Shown here one piece after another: positions 16,688-24,791 of a stretch of DNA of 64,000 nt. A program made the translations under genes and the position numbers. The notes under the pieces were generated by a model. That model was given only the letters and a program-made list of their open reading frames with translations. It searched no databases and had not been told where the DNA came from. Every line of letters begins with the position of its first letter. Within the stretch, counting starts at the first letter, position 1. The stretch is from Halobacteriovoraceae bacterium (lineage in GTDB: Bacteria > Bdellovibrionota > Bacteriovoracia > Bacteriovoracales > Bacteriovoracaceae): assembly GCA_002707495.1 (NCBI GenBank), contig PAMZ01000009.1:1-64000 (forward strand). The letters are read 5' to 3'.

Positions 16688-18076
16688 ATGGACGTTATAA
16701 ATAGCACAGATAGTGGAAAAGCTCTTTATTTTACAAGCTTAGGTTGTTCAAAAAACCTTGTAGACTCTCAAGTAATGTTGGGGCACTTGGGACTTGATGG
16801 TTTTTCTATTTCACAAGCACCCGAGACCGCTGACGTTATCATTGTAAACACCTGCTCGTTCATTGAAGCCGCAAAAGCAGAAAGCATTGAGACTGTACTC
16901 GATCTCTCAGACTTCAAAGATCCTGAAGTAGGAAATTGTAAAGCGTTAGTGATGAGTGGCTGTATGGCCCAAAGGTATTCAGATGAACTTGAAAGAGAGA
17001 TGCCTGAAGTTGATCTCTTTATTGGAACCGGAGAATATCATAAAATAGTTCCTCTTTTGAAAGCTTTTAACGAAGGTAAACTTGAGAAGAAATCGTTCGT
17101 AGAAATCCCAAAATATATTCACACCGAATTTGACCCTAGAATGAATACTTCACCTGGCTATATGGCCTGGTTAAAAATAAGTGAAGGATGTAATCGAAAT
17201 TGTACATTTTGTATTATTCCCACTCTTAGAGGTAAACTTCGATCGAGAAGTGTAGATTCGCTTGTTTCGGAAGCAAAAAATTTAGTAGGGCAGGGAGTGA
17301 AAGAATTAAATCTAATCTCTCAAGACTTTTCTGATTATGGTTCTGACTTTGAAGGCTTCGGTCGAGTGGATAATAAAAACCCTGTGATTTACGATCTTCT
17401 TAAAAGCTTAAACGATCAAAGTGGAGCGGACTGGGTTCGAATTTTTTATTTCTATCCTGATGACTTAACAGATGATGTAATGGACGTCATTGCAAATTCA
17501 GAAAAAATTTGTAGCTATCTTGATATGCCTATCCAGCATTTTTCAAGCAAGGTTCTTAGACGAATGAACCGCAGGGCCACGAATGAATTAATTTTGAGCA
17601 AAATACAGACGTTACGAGAAAAAATTCCCGATATTGTCCTTAGGACATCTGTCATTGTTGGATTTCCAGGTGAAACGCAAGAGGACTTTGAGATCCTACT
17701 TGAGGGAATTAGAGAATGTCGCTTTAATCACCTTGGTGTTTTTAAATACTCTGACGAAGAAGGGACTCCAGCTCTAAGACTTAAGGACAAGGTCCCACAA
17801 GAAGTTATAGAAGAGCGTTTTCAAACGATCTATGAAGTCCAAAAAGAAATAGCGAGAGAATTGAATCAAGCTTATCTCGGAAAGACTCTCGAGGTTTTAG
17901 TTGAAGGGGTGCATGAGGAAACGGATCTTCTTTTGCAAGGAAGACATCAGGGGCAAGCTCCAGATATTGACGGTAAAGTCATTATAAATGATGGCATAGC
18001 AAAACCAGGTGATATAGTGATGGTTAAAATTACTGACGTTCTAGACTATGATTTAGTAGGTGGAATTGTAGATTAA
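16688..18076 (+). CDS. rimO: Ribosomal protein S12 methylthiotransferase RimO
   Basis: RimO is a radical-SAM methylthiotransferase that modifies an Asp of ribosomal protein S12. The 462-residue protein has the N-terminal UPF0004 domain with FTSLGCSKNLVDSQ (C20), VNTCSF and SGCMAQR cysteines. The radical-SAM motif CNRNCTFC follows near residues 168-175, then RTSVIVGFPGET, and a C-terminal TRAM-like domain. The SLGCSKN form and IPTLRGKLRSR favour RimO over MiaB. No clear Shine-Dalgarno site precedes the ATG. Its stop overlaps the end of the convergent small gene. Confidence 0.95.
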   Translation: MDVINSTDSGKALYFTSLGCSKNLVDSQVMLGHLGLDGFSISQAPETADVIIVNTCSFIEAAKAESIETVLDLSDFKDPEVGNCKALVMSGCMAQRYSDELEREMPEVDLFIGTGEYHKIVPLLKAFNEGKLEKKSFVEIPKYIHTEFDPRMNTSPGYMAWLKISEGCNRNCTFCIIPTLRGKLRSRSVDSLVSEAKNLVGQGVKELNLISQDFSDYGSDFEGFGRVDNKNPVIYDLLKSLNDQSGADWVRIFYFYPDDLTDDVMDVIANSEKICSYLDMPIQHFSSKVLRRMNRRATNELILSKIQTLREKIPDIVLRTSVIVGFPGETQEDFEILLEGIRECRFNHLGVFKYSDEEGTPALRLKDKVPQEVIEERFQTIYEVQKEIARELNQAYLGKTLEVLVEGVHEETDLLLQGRHQGQAPDIDGKVIINDGIAKPGDIVMVKITDVLDYDLVGGIVD

Positions 18077-18336
18077 TGTTCGCCAACTGACTTTCTTCTC
18101 TCACCTTCAATTTTTTTCTCTAAATTTTGTACCTGATACTTAAGCATTCCATAATCTTGAGAGTTCTTTAGTTGATGCTTGAGCATCTGATCTTCGATTC
18201 TTTTTAAATCAAATCGAATACGATTAAGATCTTTGGATAGATTGTCTTCGACTGAATCTAGTTTAGTGGCTATTACCGAAGCAATACGCTCGGCTAATTG
18301 GCTTTGGAATTTTTCATTGAATAGGTATTTCAACAT
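18073..18336 (-). CDS. Small coiled-coil protein of unknown function
   Basis: I do not recognise this 87-residue protein. It is charged and largely helical, with heptad-like spacing across residues ~25-80, and has no signal peptide or cysteines. An AGAGGT site lies 4-5 nt upstream of its ATG, which supports real translation. It ends inside the last 4 bp of rimO on the other strand and is divergent from the secreted protein gene at 18426. Confidence 0.6.
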   Translation of the reverse strand: MLKYLFNEKFQSQLAERIASVIATKLDSVEDNLSKDLNRIRFDLKRIEDQMLKHQLKNSQDYGMLKYQVQNLEKKIEGERRKSVGEH

Positions 18337-18425
18337 AATTACCTCTTTAGTAATTATAGCTAAATGATAGAATATCTTTCTAGGGAAGAAATTTCTGCAT
18401 GCCTTAGAAATTCAATAGGATAGAT

Positions 18426-19214
18426 ATGAAATTAAGTCTTTTTTTCGTTTTTTTACTAGTTAGTACTCAAAGTTTTGCTTTTGATCTCAATGAAGTGGTC
18501 AATGATCTGAAGGCTGAAGTGAAAAGTCTTATGGGTGAGAAGGAGATAGAAACTCCTAAATATCAGGTTCCTGAACTCCCCGCAATTGTTAACGATCCTA
18601 AATCTGTAGATGTATATTCGAAAAAAGGAGCTATTTATAAAACAGGAACAAAATATAGAAGTTTAACAAAAAGAGAAAGAGCTAAATACCAATATCTCTT
18701 TTTAAAAGAACTTATCTACGTGGTTAGGGGCGCAGAAGCTACCGATCAGGAACTTACAAATTATATGAATGTTCTAGATCAAGGTGGCAATAGAGAAGGA
18801 ATTTATCGCTCTTTAGTGGTAAGTTCAAATTATCAAGAACTCGAAATGTATCAACAATCTCCGAGTCAGCGTGTTCTGGACTTTACTCAAGAGTATGCTG
18901 TGAAATATCTTAGAGTTAATTACGAAGTAACGAAAATGAAGGACTATAATGTTTGGTCTATAAAGAGGCTACTTGTGGATAGAACCTTGGAGCAAATTGA
19001 TGCCTTCCCAAAAGATGGAAAAGATCTTTATATTTGGTATGCCGTTTTATCAGAAGAACTAGCGAAGCGTTTTGCCATTTGGAAAAACAAAGTGCGTTCG
19101 AATACTAATCCCGATACCCATATTAAATGGGCACAATCAGTTCCTTTTCAACATTTAAAGTCAGAAGTGATAATTAAACTCAATAAAGTTTTTAATTACC
19201 TACAAGAAAAATAA
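18426..19214 (+). CDS. Secreted protein of unknown function
   Basis: The 262-residue product starts with a clear signal peptide (KLSLFFVFLLVSTQSFAF, cut after about residue 18). The mature part is hydrophilic, rich in Lys, Glu and Tyr, and predicted mostly helical. It contains no cysteine and no motif I recognise. An AGGA site precedes the ATG. It is convergent with the EpmA-like gene, whose stop lies 3 bp away. Periplasmic location is inferred from the signal peptide only. Confidence 0.75.
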   Translation: MKLSLFFVFLLVSTQSFAFDLNEVVNDLKAEVKSLMGEKEIETPKYQVPELPAIVNDPKSVDVYSKKGAIYKTGTKYRSLTKRERAKYQYLFLKELIYVVRGAEATDQELTNYMNVLDQGGNREGIYRSLVVSSNYQELEMYQQSPSQRVLDFTQEYAVKYLRVNYEVTKMKDYNVWSIKRLLVDRTLEQIDAFPKDGKDLYIWYAVLSEELAKRFAIWKNKVRSNTNPDTHIKWAQSVPFQHLKSEVIIKLNKVFNYLQEK

Positions 19215-19217
19215 GCT

Positions 19218-20165
19218 TTAACGATAGAAAGGATTTTCAAGATTAAAGAGAGTTCCCATTAATCTTTCAACCCCTAAAGCCACTCCAGCCGAGTTGGGAT
19301 ATCCTCTTTCCATCATTTGAAAAAATTGTTCAGGTGCGGAAAGTTCGTATCCGTAAGTTTCTTTTTTAAACTTCGCTTGTTGTTTGAAGCGATTTGTAAT
19401 TTCAATGAGGTCTGTAGATTCATTAAAGCAATTAGCAATCTCGATTCCTTTTATATAACACTCAAATCTTTCACAAACTCTGGGATCATTTTCTTTTATG
19501 GTCGAAAGTGCTGCAAGGGGAGCAGGGTATTCACTCAAGATTAAGTAGGGATGATTTTTCAGGTGAGGTTCAATCAGGTTAAGAAAGATAAGAAAAAAAT
19601 AATCATCATATTCACAATCTTGGCTTGGTAGAGGGACTGATTTTAAGTCTTTTGAAATTTTATTTTTAAGCTCACTAGCATCTTCAAATGCTAAAATATC
19701 AAAATTTGCATACTCTTGCACAATGTCTTGAATCGTTCTTCTTTCAAATTTAATTGTGTCTTTATCAAATTGAGTCTTAAGTGAATTGACGAGATTTTCT
19801 ATATCATCCATGATGGCAAAATAGTTTGCATCTCTTCGGTACCATTCTAACATGAGAAATTGATTTCGATGATGGGGAGAGTGAGGCTCATCTCTAAAGC
19901 AGTAAGATATTGTATAAATCTTAGAGAGTTCTCTTACTTGGGCCAAAACTTGTTTCATCTCAAATTCGGGAGAAGTGTGAAGGTAGAGCTGACTTAATTT
20001 ACTTTGCTTGCATTGATAAAGCTGAAAAGGGTGAATATGGGTTTCCATTCCAGGATTTTCAACGGCTGGGGGAGTAAGAATCTCTTTAAATCCATGAGAG
20101 TGAAAAAAATTTCTCATGGCCTCGATTCCCATAACTTGGTAATTTAGCCCAATGGAATTGACCAA
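19218..20165 (-). CDS. epmA: EF-P lysine ligase-like protein (EpmA/GenX/PoxA family)
   Basis: EpmA is a truncated class II lysyl-tRNA-synthetase paralogue that attaches (beta-)lysine to elongation factor P. The 315-residue protein has motif 1-like sequence near the N-terminus (NFFHSHGFKEILTPP), motif 2 (CFRDEPHSPHHRNQFLMLEW), and motif 3 (GVALGVERLM) near the C-terminus. It has no anticodon-binding domain, matching EpmA length (~325). The TTG start is backed by GGGAGG 6-7 nt upstream. This start overlaps the start of the divergent NUDIX gene by 14 bp. No efp or epmB gene is present in the window. Confidence 0.85.
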   Translation of the reverse strand: MVNSIGLNYQVMGIEAMRNFFHSHGFKEILTPPAVENPGMETHIHPFQLYQCKQSKLSQLYLHTSPEFEMKQVLAQVRELSKIYTISYCFRDEPHSPHHRNQFLMLEWYRRDANYFAIMDDIENLVNSLKTQFDKDTIKFERRTIQDIVQEYANFDILAFEDASELKNKISKDLKSVPLPSQDCEYDDYFFLIFLNLIEPHLKNHPYLILSEYPAPLAALSTIKENDPRVCERFECYIKGIEIANCFNESTDLIEITNRFKQQAKFKKETYGYELSAPEQFFQMMERGYPNSAGVALGVERLMGTLFNLENPFYR

Positions 20166-20778
20166 TTTAAACCTCCCAAAAACTTTCTCTGACCTAGATC
20201 AAAGACTCGTCTCACAAGACTTAACTCAGTGGTCGGGAGCGGTCAATTTACTTTTCGTTGAGGATTGTATTCTTCTGATAAAACGAAGTGACGAGATGCC
20301 TTCTCACAGGGGACAAATTGGCTTTTTTGGAGGACACAAAAATCCAGGCGAAATTGAACCCATGATAACGGCAGGGCGAGAGTGGTCAGAAGAGTCTGGC
20401 TTAGCTTCGGACGACATCGAGTACATAGGTCTTCACCAACCGGTGAGAACTTCACGCAATAGAATGATAATTCCTGCTGTAGGTTATTATAAAGAAAGTC
20501 TAAACAAGCTTTTTAAAACTGTCGTATCTAATGGAGAATGGTCTAACCTGGTGGCTGTAAAGATCGATAAAGTTAAAGACGAAAATTTATGGACAAGTGC
20601 ACAAGTCCTTTCCGGAAAAGATCAATTCTCTTTTCATTTTTTCCCTTTGATTGAGGATCATACAAGGTATTATCATGATGATTTTGCAGTGCCTTATACT
20701 TTATGGGGGGCAAGTGCCAAAATGATTTTGAACTTCTTTAAAAATCCAAAGCTTGATGATAACTTTCCCCTGTTTTAA
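20152..20778 (+). CDS. NUDIX hydrolase, CoA-pyrophosphatase (NudL)-like
   Basis: The 208-residue protein has a complete NUDIX box, G-x5-E-x7-REx2EESG, in the segment starting GGHKNPGE near residue 65. The preceding SHRGQIGFFGG and the overall length resemble NudL-type CoA pyrophosphatases, which hydrolyse coenzyme A derivatives. The substrate is inferred from this resemblance. The ATG has no visible Shine-Dalgarno site and overlaps the start of the divergent epmA-like gene by 14 bp, so each promoter must lie inside the neighbour. Confidence 0.85.
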   Translation: MELTNLNLPKTFSDLDQRLVSQDLTQWSGAVNLLFVEDCILLIKRSDEMPSHRGQIGFFGGHKNPGEIEPMITAGREWSEESGLASDDIEYIGLHQPVRTSRNRMIIPAVGYYKESLNKLFKTVVSNGEWSNLVAVKIDKVKDENLWTSAQVLSGKDQFSFHFFPLIEDHTRYYHDDFAVPYTLWGASAKMILNFFKNPKLDDNFPLF

Positions 20779-20803
20779 TTTAGGCTAAATTTAAGGACCT
20801 CAT

Positions 20804-21952
20804 ATGCTAAGTAATATTGCTGCTTCACCGGTAGATTATGCTGCGATTGCAGCTATCTTTGTTCTCATTGCCACCACATTTGGAAATATTATTCTTGCTC
20901 ACAAAAAGAGCAATAAGACTAAAATCACCAAAGAAGATGATTCTCAATCTGTAGAGATAAAGGATGATGCAGCTTTAGAAAAATCTGAAAGTGTTGAACC
21001 AGTTCCTCTTAAAGAAGAACTTTCTTGGAATGCTAGACTCTTTAAGGGAATGGCCAGAACCAGAAATGATGTTTGGGCCAAGGTATCGAATATTATTTCT
21101 GGAAATAATTTAGCTGAAGAAATGAGAGACGAGTTAGAAGAGATTCTTTTTACTGCTGATCTCTCTCCTGCCATTGTGGATGAGCTTTTGGATGAACTCC
21201 CTAAGTTCTCTCAAGAAGAGGGTGAGCCCCTTGTGAAAGTAAAAGAATTTTTACAATCTAAAGTTTCGAGTGCTCAGCAAAATGTAAAAAAAGAGTTCTA
21301 TGAATTTAGTCCAAATTCTAATGGACCTAAAGTTATTATGATTGTGGGAGTCAATGGAGCCGGTAAGACGACAACAATTGGAAAGTTGGCCACCAAATAT
21401 AAAGCTCAAGGGGCAAAAGTGGTGGTGGGAGCTTGCGATACTTTTCGAGCTGCAGCGGTTGAGCAACTTGAAGTTTGGTGTAAGCGTGCAGATGTAGAAA
21501 TGGTGCGAGCAGAAGAGGGGGCTGATCCTAGTGGTGTCGCTTTTGACGCTGTCGCTAAGGCAAAAGAAATTAATGCGGACTACTGCATTATAGATACTGC
21601 AGGTAGATTACATACGAAATCCAACTTAATGGATGAGCTGGCAAAAACTAAAAAGGTCATGTCAAAAGTCATTCCCGATGCGCCACACGAAACCTTGCTG
21701 GTCTTGGATGCTATCACGGGACAAAATGCATTGCGTCAGGCTGAGGAGTTCAATAAGTCATTGCAGCTTTCAGGCCTAATTTTCACAAAATGTGACGGTT
21801 CTGCCAAAGCTGGGAGCGCTGTGTCTATCGTCCAAAACTTGGGAGTCCCAATTATTTATATAGGTGTGGGAGAAAATGTGGAAGACTTAGATATTTTCGA
21901 TCTCGATGCCTATTTAAATGCGCTGTTAGGAATCGAATCAAAACTGGCTTAG
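20804..21952 (+). CDS. ftsY: Signal recognition particle receptor FtsY
   Basis: FtsY docks SRP-bound ribosomes at the membrane through reciprocal GTP hydrolysis with Ffh. The 382-residue protein starts with a hydrophobic segment (about 11-31) that could anchor it. A short acidic linker and the NG domain follow: GVNGAGKTTTIGKLA (G1, about 183-197), DTFRAAAVEQL, DTAGRLH and TKCDGSAKAG (G4). The N-terminal acidic region is much shorter than in E. coli. An AAGGA site precedes the ATG. Confidence 0.96.
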   Translation: MLSNIAASPVDYAAIAAIFVLIATTFGNIILAHKKSNKTKITKEDDSQSVEIKDDAALEKSESVEPVPLKEELSWNARLFKGMARTRNDVWAKVSNIISGNNLAEEMRDELEEILFTADLSPAIVDELLDELPKFSQEEGEPLVKVKEFLQSKVSSAQQNVKKEFYEFSPNSNGPKVIMIVGVNGAGKTTTIGKLATKYKAQGAKVVVGACDTFRAAAVEQLEVWCKRADVEMVRAEEGADPSGVAFDAVAKAKEINADYCIIDTAGRLHTKSNLMDELAKTKKVMSKVIPDAPHETLLVLDAITGQNALRQAEEFNKSLQLSGLIFTKCDGSAKAGSAVSIVQNLGVPIIYIGVGENVEDLDIFDLDAYLNALLGIESKLA

Positions 21953-21988
21953 ATTGACTTACAAACGGTTCTTTCGTACTCTTTAAGT

Positions 21989-22309
21989 ATGTCAGTAAAC
22001 CAAAATTCGGAACATAATATACTTGGCTGCAATGTCCGTATCTCAGCGGACAACAATAATAATGAAATGGCTCTAGCATCAGTTAAGCTTCTTAAAGAAG
22101 AAATATTGAAATTGCGCGAGCAAAAACCTGGACTGCGCGAAATTGACCTAGCGGTTATGAGTGCATTAAGAATTGCTTCGCGACTTCAAGAAGTTGAAGC
22201 AGATTTTAAAAATAGCATTAGTGACCTGAAATCAGGTGTTGAAGATGCTATGGAGTATATCGAGCAAGTTTCACCTGGTGTAACGAGCTTAAAAACTCCC
22301 TCCCACTGA
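21989..22309 (+). CDS. zapA: ZapA-like cell division protein
   Basis: ZapA bundles FtsZ filaments at mid-cell. The 106-residue protein shows the ZapA pattern: an N-terminal NILGCNVRISADN strand segment, a helix with an LREIDLAVMSALRIA core (near residues 50-64), and a C-terminal coiled coil. The order zapA then fau is shared with many bacteria and supports the call. The fau start is 1 nt after its stop, so the two are coupled. No strong ribosome site precedes its ATG. Confidence 0.75.
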   Translation: MSVNQNSEHNILGCNVRISADNNNNEMALASVKLLKEEILKLREQKPGLREIDLAVMSALRIASRLQEVEADFKNSISDLKSGVEDAMEYIEQVSPGVTSLKTPSH

Positions 22310-22310
22310 T

Positions 22311-22871
22311 GTGAGTAAATCAAATAAAAAAGAGCTACGCCAAATTTTAAGGCATCGTCTCAAAATGATTTCAACATCGGACAGGCAAGAAAAGCAAATT
22401 GCGCTTTCTCGTCTGCTTAATGGTCTGGTCAATCAAATATGTTCCGAAAAATTGTTTACGAGCTTAGGGGTGTTTTCTCCTCTTAGTGATGAACCCGTCT
22501 GGTGGTCACAACTTTCTTGTGATCTTGAATGGCTGGCAGTTCATGTGAATGAGGGAGAGAAACTTAGCTTTCATCCGGTAGTAAAAAAAAATTATTGCCA
22601 AGAAAGCGGAGTTTTAAAATTGAGTGAGGAGTCACTTGGTATTACAAGCACTCCCGAACTTGTTTTGGTTCCAGGATTGGGCTTTACCAGACAAGGGGAA
22701 AGACTTGGAAGGGGAAAAGGTTTTTATGACCGATACTTGCAAGATTTCACTGGTGTAACAATCGGTGTTTTCTTCTCTGAGTCAGAGTGTGAGTCAGTAT
22801 TGGCTGAAAGTCATGACATGATCCTGGATTATATTGTGACAGAAAAAGAAGTATTAAAAATTAAAAGATAA
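22311..22871 (+). CDS. fau: 5-formyltetrahydrofolate cyclo-ligase
   Basis: This enzyme converts 5-formyl-THF to 5,10-methenyl-THF with ATP. The 186-residue protein has the family signature GFTRQGERLGRGKGFYDRYL near residue 124 and the N-terminal basic helix KELRQILRHRLK. A GTG start lies 1 nt after the zapA stop. In E. coli the zapA-fau pair flanks 6S RNA, but here no space exists between them. The gene is followed by rny after 21 bp. Confidence 0.93.
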   Translation: MSKSNKKELRQILRHRLKMISTSDRQEKQIALSRLLNGLVNQICSEKLFTSLGVFSPLSDEPVWWSQLSCDLEWLAVHVNEGEKLSFHPVVKKNYCQESGVLKLSEESLGITSTPELVLVPGLGFTRQGERLGRGKGFYDRYLQDFTGVTIGVFFSESECESVLAESHDMILDYIVTEKEVLKIKR

Positions 22872-22892
22872 ATATTTAAGGAGAACCTATAA

Positions 22893-24452
22893 ATGACTAC
22901 ACAGATAATACTATTCTCATTGATCGCATTGATCGTTGGGGCCGTAGTTGGATATTTCTTTTCCATTTCTAAAGTTAAAAGCCTTAAAGCTGAAAAACAA
23001 AAAGAAGCGGATGACGTTTTAAATCGTGCTGAAAAATCAGCTGAAGAAATCAGAAGAAATGCCAAAAAAGAAGCCAAAGAAATTATCCAAGAGGAGAGAG
23101 CGGATCTTGAAAAAGAATATAACAAGAAAGTTCAGTCCGTTGCCGATCAAGAAAGAAACCTAACGAAAAAAGAAATAAGTTTAGATCAAAAGATTGAAGC
23201 AAAAGAGCGTGACCTTGAACATATCAAGAGAAAAGAAGAAGAGCTTGATCGTGAAAAAAGCCAGACTCAACTTGAGCGTGGAAAACTTTTAGAACGCCAA
23301 AATGATATTTCTGAAAAACTGGAGAGAGTCGCAGCGATGACGCAAGAGGAAGCGAAGTCTGAGTTGATCTCTATCATGGAAGAAGAAGCTCGCGTTGATG
23401 CCGCTAAAATGATCAAGAGAATCGAGGAAGAAACTCAAGAAGAAGCTGAGAAGAAAGGTAAGAGAATTCTTGCGATTGCTATGCAACGATTTGCCGGAGA
23501 GTTTGTGGCTGAACAGACGATTTCTTCAGTAGAGCTTCCTACAGACGAAATTAAAGGACGGTTGATCGGTAGGGAAGGTAGAAATATTAGAGCCTTTGAA
23601 CAAATCTGTGGTGTGGATCTTATTATTGATGATACCCCAGGTATGGTAGTTATTTCTTCGTTTAATGTTGTGAGAAAACAAGTTGCTAAGATGACGATTG
23701 AAAAACTTATTGCAGATGGAAGAATTCATCCTGCGAAAATTGAAGAGTTTCATGATAAGTCTAAGCATGAACTTGAGCAACGCTTGAGAGAGATGGGTGA
23801 GAAAGCTCAAATGGAAATTGGAATTCATGGGATGCACCCAGAGATTCTAAAAATGCTTGGAGCTCTTAATTACAGAACCTCTTATATGCAAAACCAATAT
23901 CAACACTCTCTTGAAGTTGGGTTCCTTTGTGGAGCTATGGCCGCGGAGTTAGGCTTAAATGTTAAGCAAGCGCGTAGAGCAGGCTTACTTCATGATATAG
24001 GAAAAGCCATTGATGCTTCTGCTGAAGGATCCCACGCGGTAGTTGGTGCTGACTTTATTAAGAAATATGGAGAGGACCCAGATATTGTACATGCGGTTCG
24101 TGCTCACCACGAAGATGTAAAACCTGAAACAATCCTTGCTCATTTAGTAATGGCAGCGGATGCGCTTTCAGGTGCAAGACCTGGTGTTCGTAAATTTCTT
24201 AAAGAGTCTTATGTCTCTCGGGTTACAGATATTGAGAATATTGCGAATAGTTTTGAGGGGGTTCAAAAAAGTTACGCTATATCAGCTGGTAGAGAAATCA
24301 GAGTTATCGTTGAGAACGATCGCGTAAATGATGAGCAAACAGTTATGTTATCTCGTGATATCGCTAAAAAGATTGAAGAAGAAATGTCATATCCTGGAAC
24401 TATTAAAGTTTCAGTCATTAGAGAAACTAAAGCTGTTGGGATCGCGAAGTAG
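22893..24452 (+). CDS. rny: Ribonuclease Y
   Basis: RNase Y is a membrane-anchored endoribonuclease that starts mRNA decay. The 519-residue protein has an N-terminal membrane helix (about 4-25), a long charged coiled coil (about 30-205), a KH domain with GRLIGREGRNIRAFE (near 221), and an HD domain with the metal motif LLHDIGKAID (near 367). Length and domain order match the family. AAGGAG precedes the ATG. A strongly folded noncoding segment begins at its stop codon. Confidence 0.96.
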   Translation: MTTQIILFSLIALIVGAVVGYFFSISKVKSLKAEKQKEADDVLNRAEKSAEEIRRNAKKEAKEIIQEERADLEKEYNKKVQSVADQERNLTKKEISLDQKIEAKERDLEHIKRKEEELDREKSQTQLERGKLLERQNDISEKLERVAAMTQEEAKSELISIMEEEARVDAAKMIKRIEEETQEEAEKKGKRILAIAMQRFAGEFVAEQTISSVELPTDEIKGRLIGREGRNIRAFEQICGVDLIIDDTPGMVVISSFNVVRKQVAKMTIEKLIADGRIHPAKIEEFHDKSKHELEQRLREMGEKAQMEIGIHGMHPEILKMLGALNYRTSYMQNQYQHSLEVGFLCGAMAAELGLNVKQARRAGLLHDIGKAIDASAEGSHAVVGADFIKKYGEDPDIVHAVRAHHEDVKPETILAHLVMAADALSGARPGVRKFLKESYVSRVTDIENIANSFEGVQKSYAISAGREIRVIVENDRVNDEQTVMLSRDIAKKIEEEMSYPGTIKVSVIRETKAVGIAK

Positions 24453-24502
24453 TTCACCTCTTTGGTGACTGCAAGTAGCAGGTACAGTGCGGGGTGAACT
24501 AC
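24449..24502 (+). repeat. Perfect 10-bp inverted repeat at the rny stop
   Basis: GTAGTTCACC (24449-24458), which includes the rny stop codon, is the exact reverse complement of GGTGAACTAC (24493-24502). It can form a stem that competes with the junction fold of the RNA candidate at 24462-24600. Confidence 0.6.
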
Positions 24503-24600
24503 CATCCCGCAACCGTAGGTTGCAGCTTAAGGAAGTTTTTGCTGCGAAACCTCTCAGTCGAAAGCAAGTGCCACTGGCACTCGCATTAACCAGTCATTAA
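24462..24600 (+). ncRNA. Candidate multi-branched structured RNA (class unknown)
   Basis: A 10-pair closing stem (TTGGTGACTG, 24462-24471, with CAGTCATTAA, 24591-24600) encloses three hairpins: TGCGGG/CCCGCA (24488-24511), GGTTGCAGC with GCTGC plus AACC (24517-24551), and AGTGCC/GGCACT extended by GC pairs (24564-24584). The GGTGAA and CCCGCAAC stretches recall the cobalamin-riboswitch core, but a clean B12 box is missing. A 6S-like RNA is also possible given the zapA-fau neighbourhood. The rest of the 338-bp gap (24601-24762) is AT-rich and shows no gene. Confidence 0.4.
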
Positions 24601-24762
24601 TATCCCTAATAATCCATCTTAATTAAGGACCTTGTAAAAAATTGACCAAAATTGATGGCAGTTTGACCCAGAGTAGTTCTTATAATTTCAGCAACTTAAA
24701 TGCACATGACGCCAAATATTCAATAAAATCTAGGTAATACCTTAATATATTTTTAGGAAAGA

Positions 24763-24778
24763 CCGATCATTATATCGG
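24763..24778 (+). promoter_or_regulatory. Small hairpin overlapping a ribosome-binding site
   Basis: CCGAT (24763-24767) and ATCGG (24774-24778) form a hairpin whose 3' arm includes part of the GGAG (24777-24780) upstream of the large secreted-protein gene. It could reduce translation initiation when folded. Confidence 0.3.
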
Positions 24779-24791
24779 AGAAGTGGTTATT

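Noticed and set aside
22309-22311. 6S RNA between zapA and fau as in E. coli
   Set aside because: Only 1 nt separates the two genes here.
24641-24690. TTGACC and TATAAT promoter boxes in the gap before the large secreted-protein gene
   Set aside because: The nearest pair is only 12 bp apart and other combinations exceed 20 bp.
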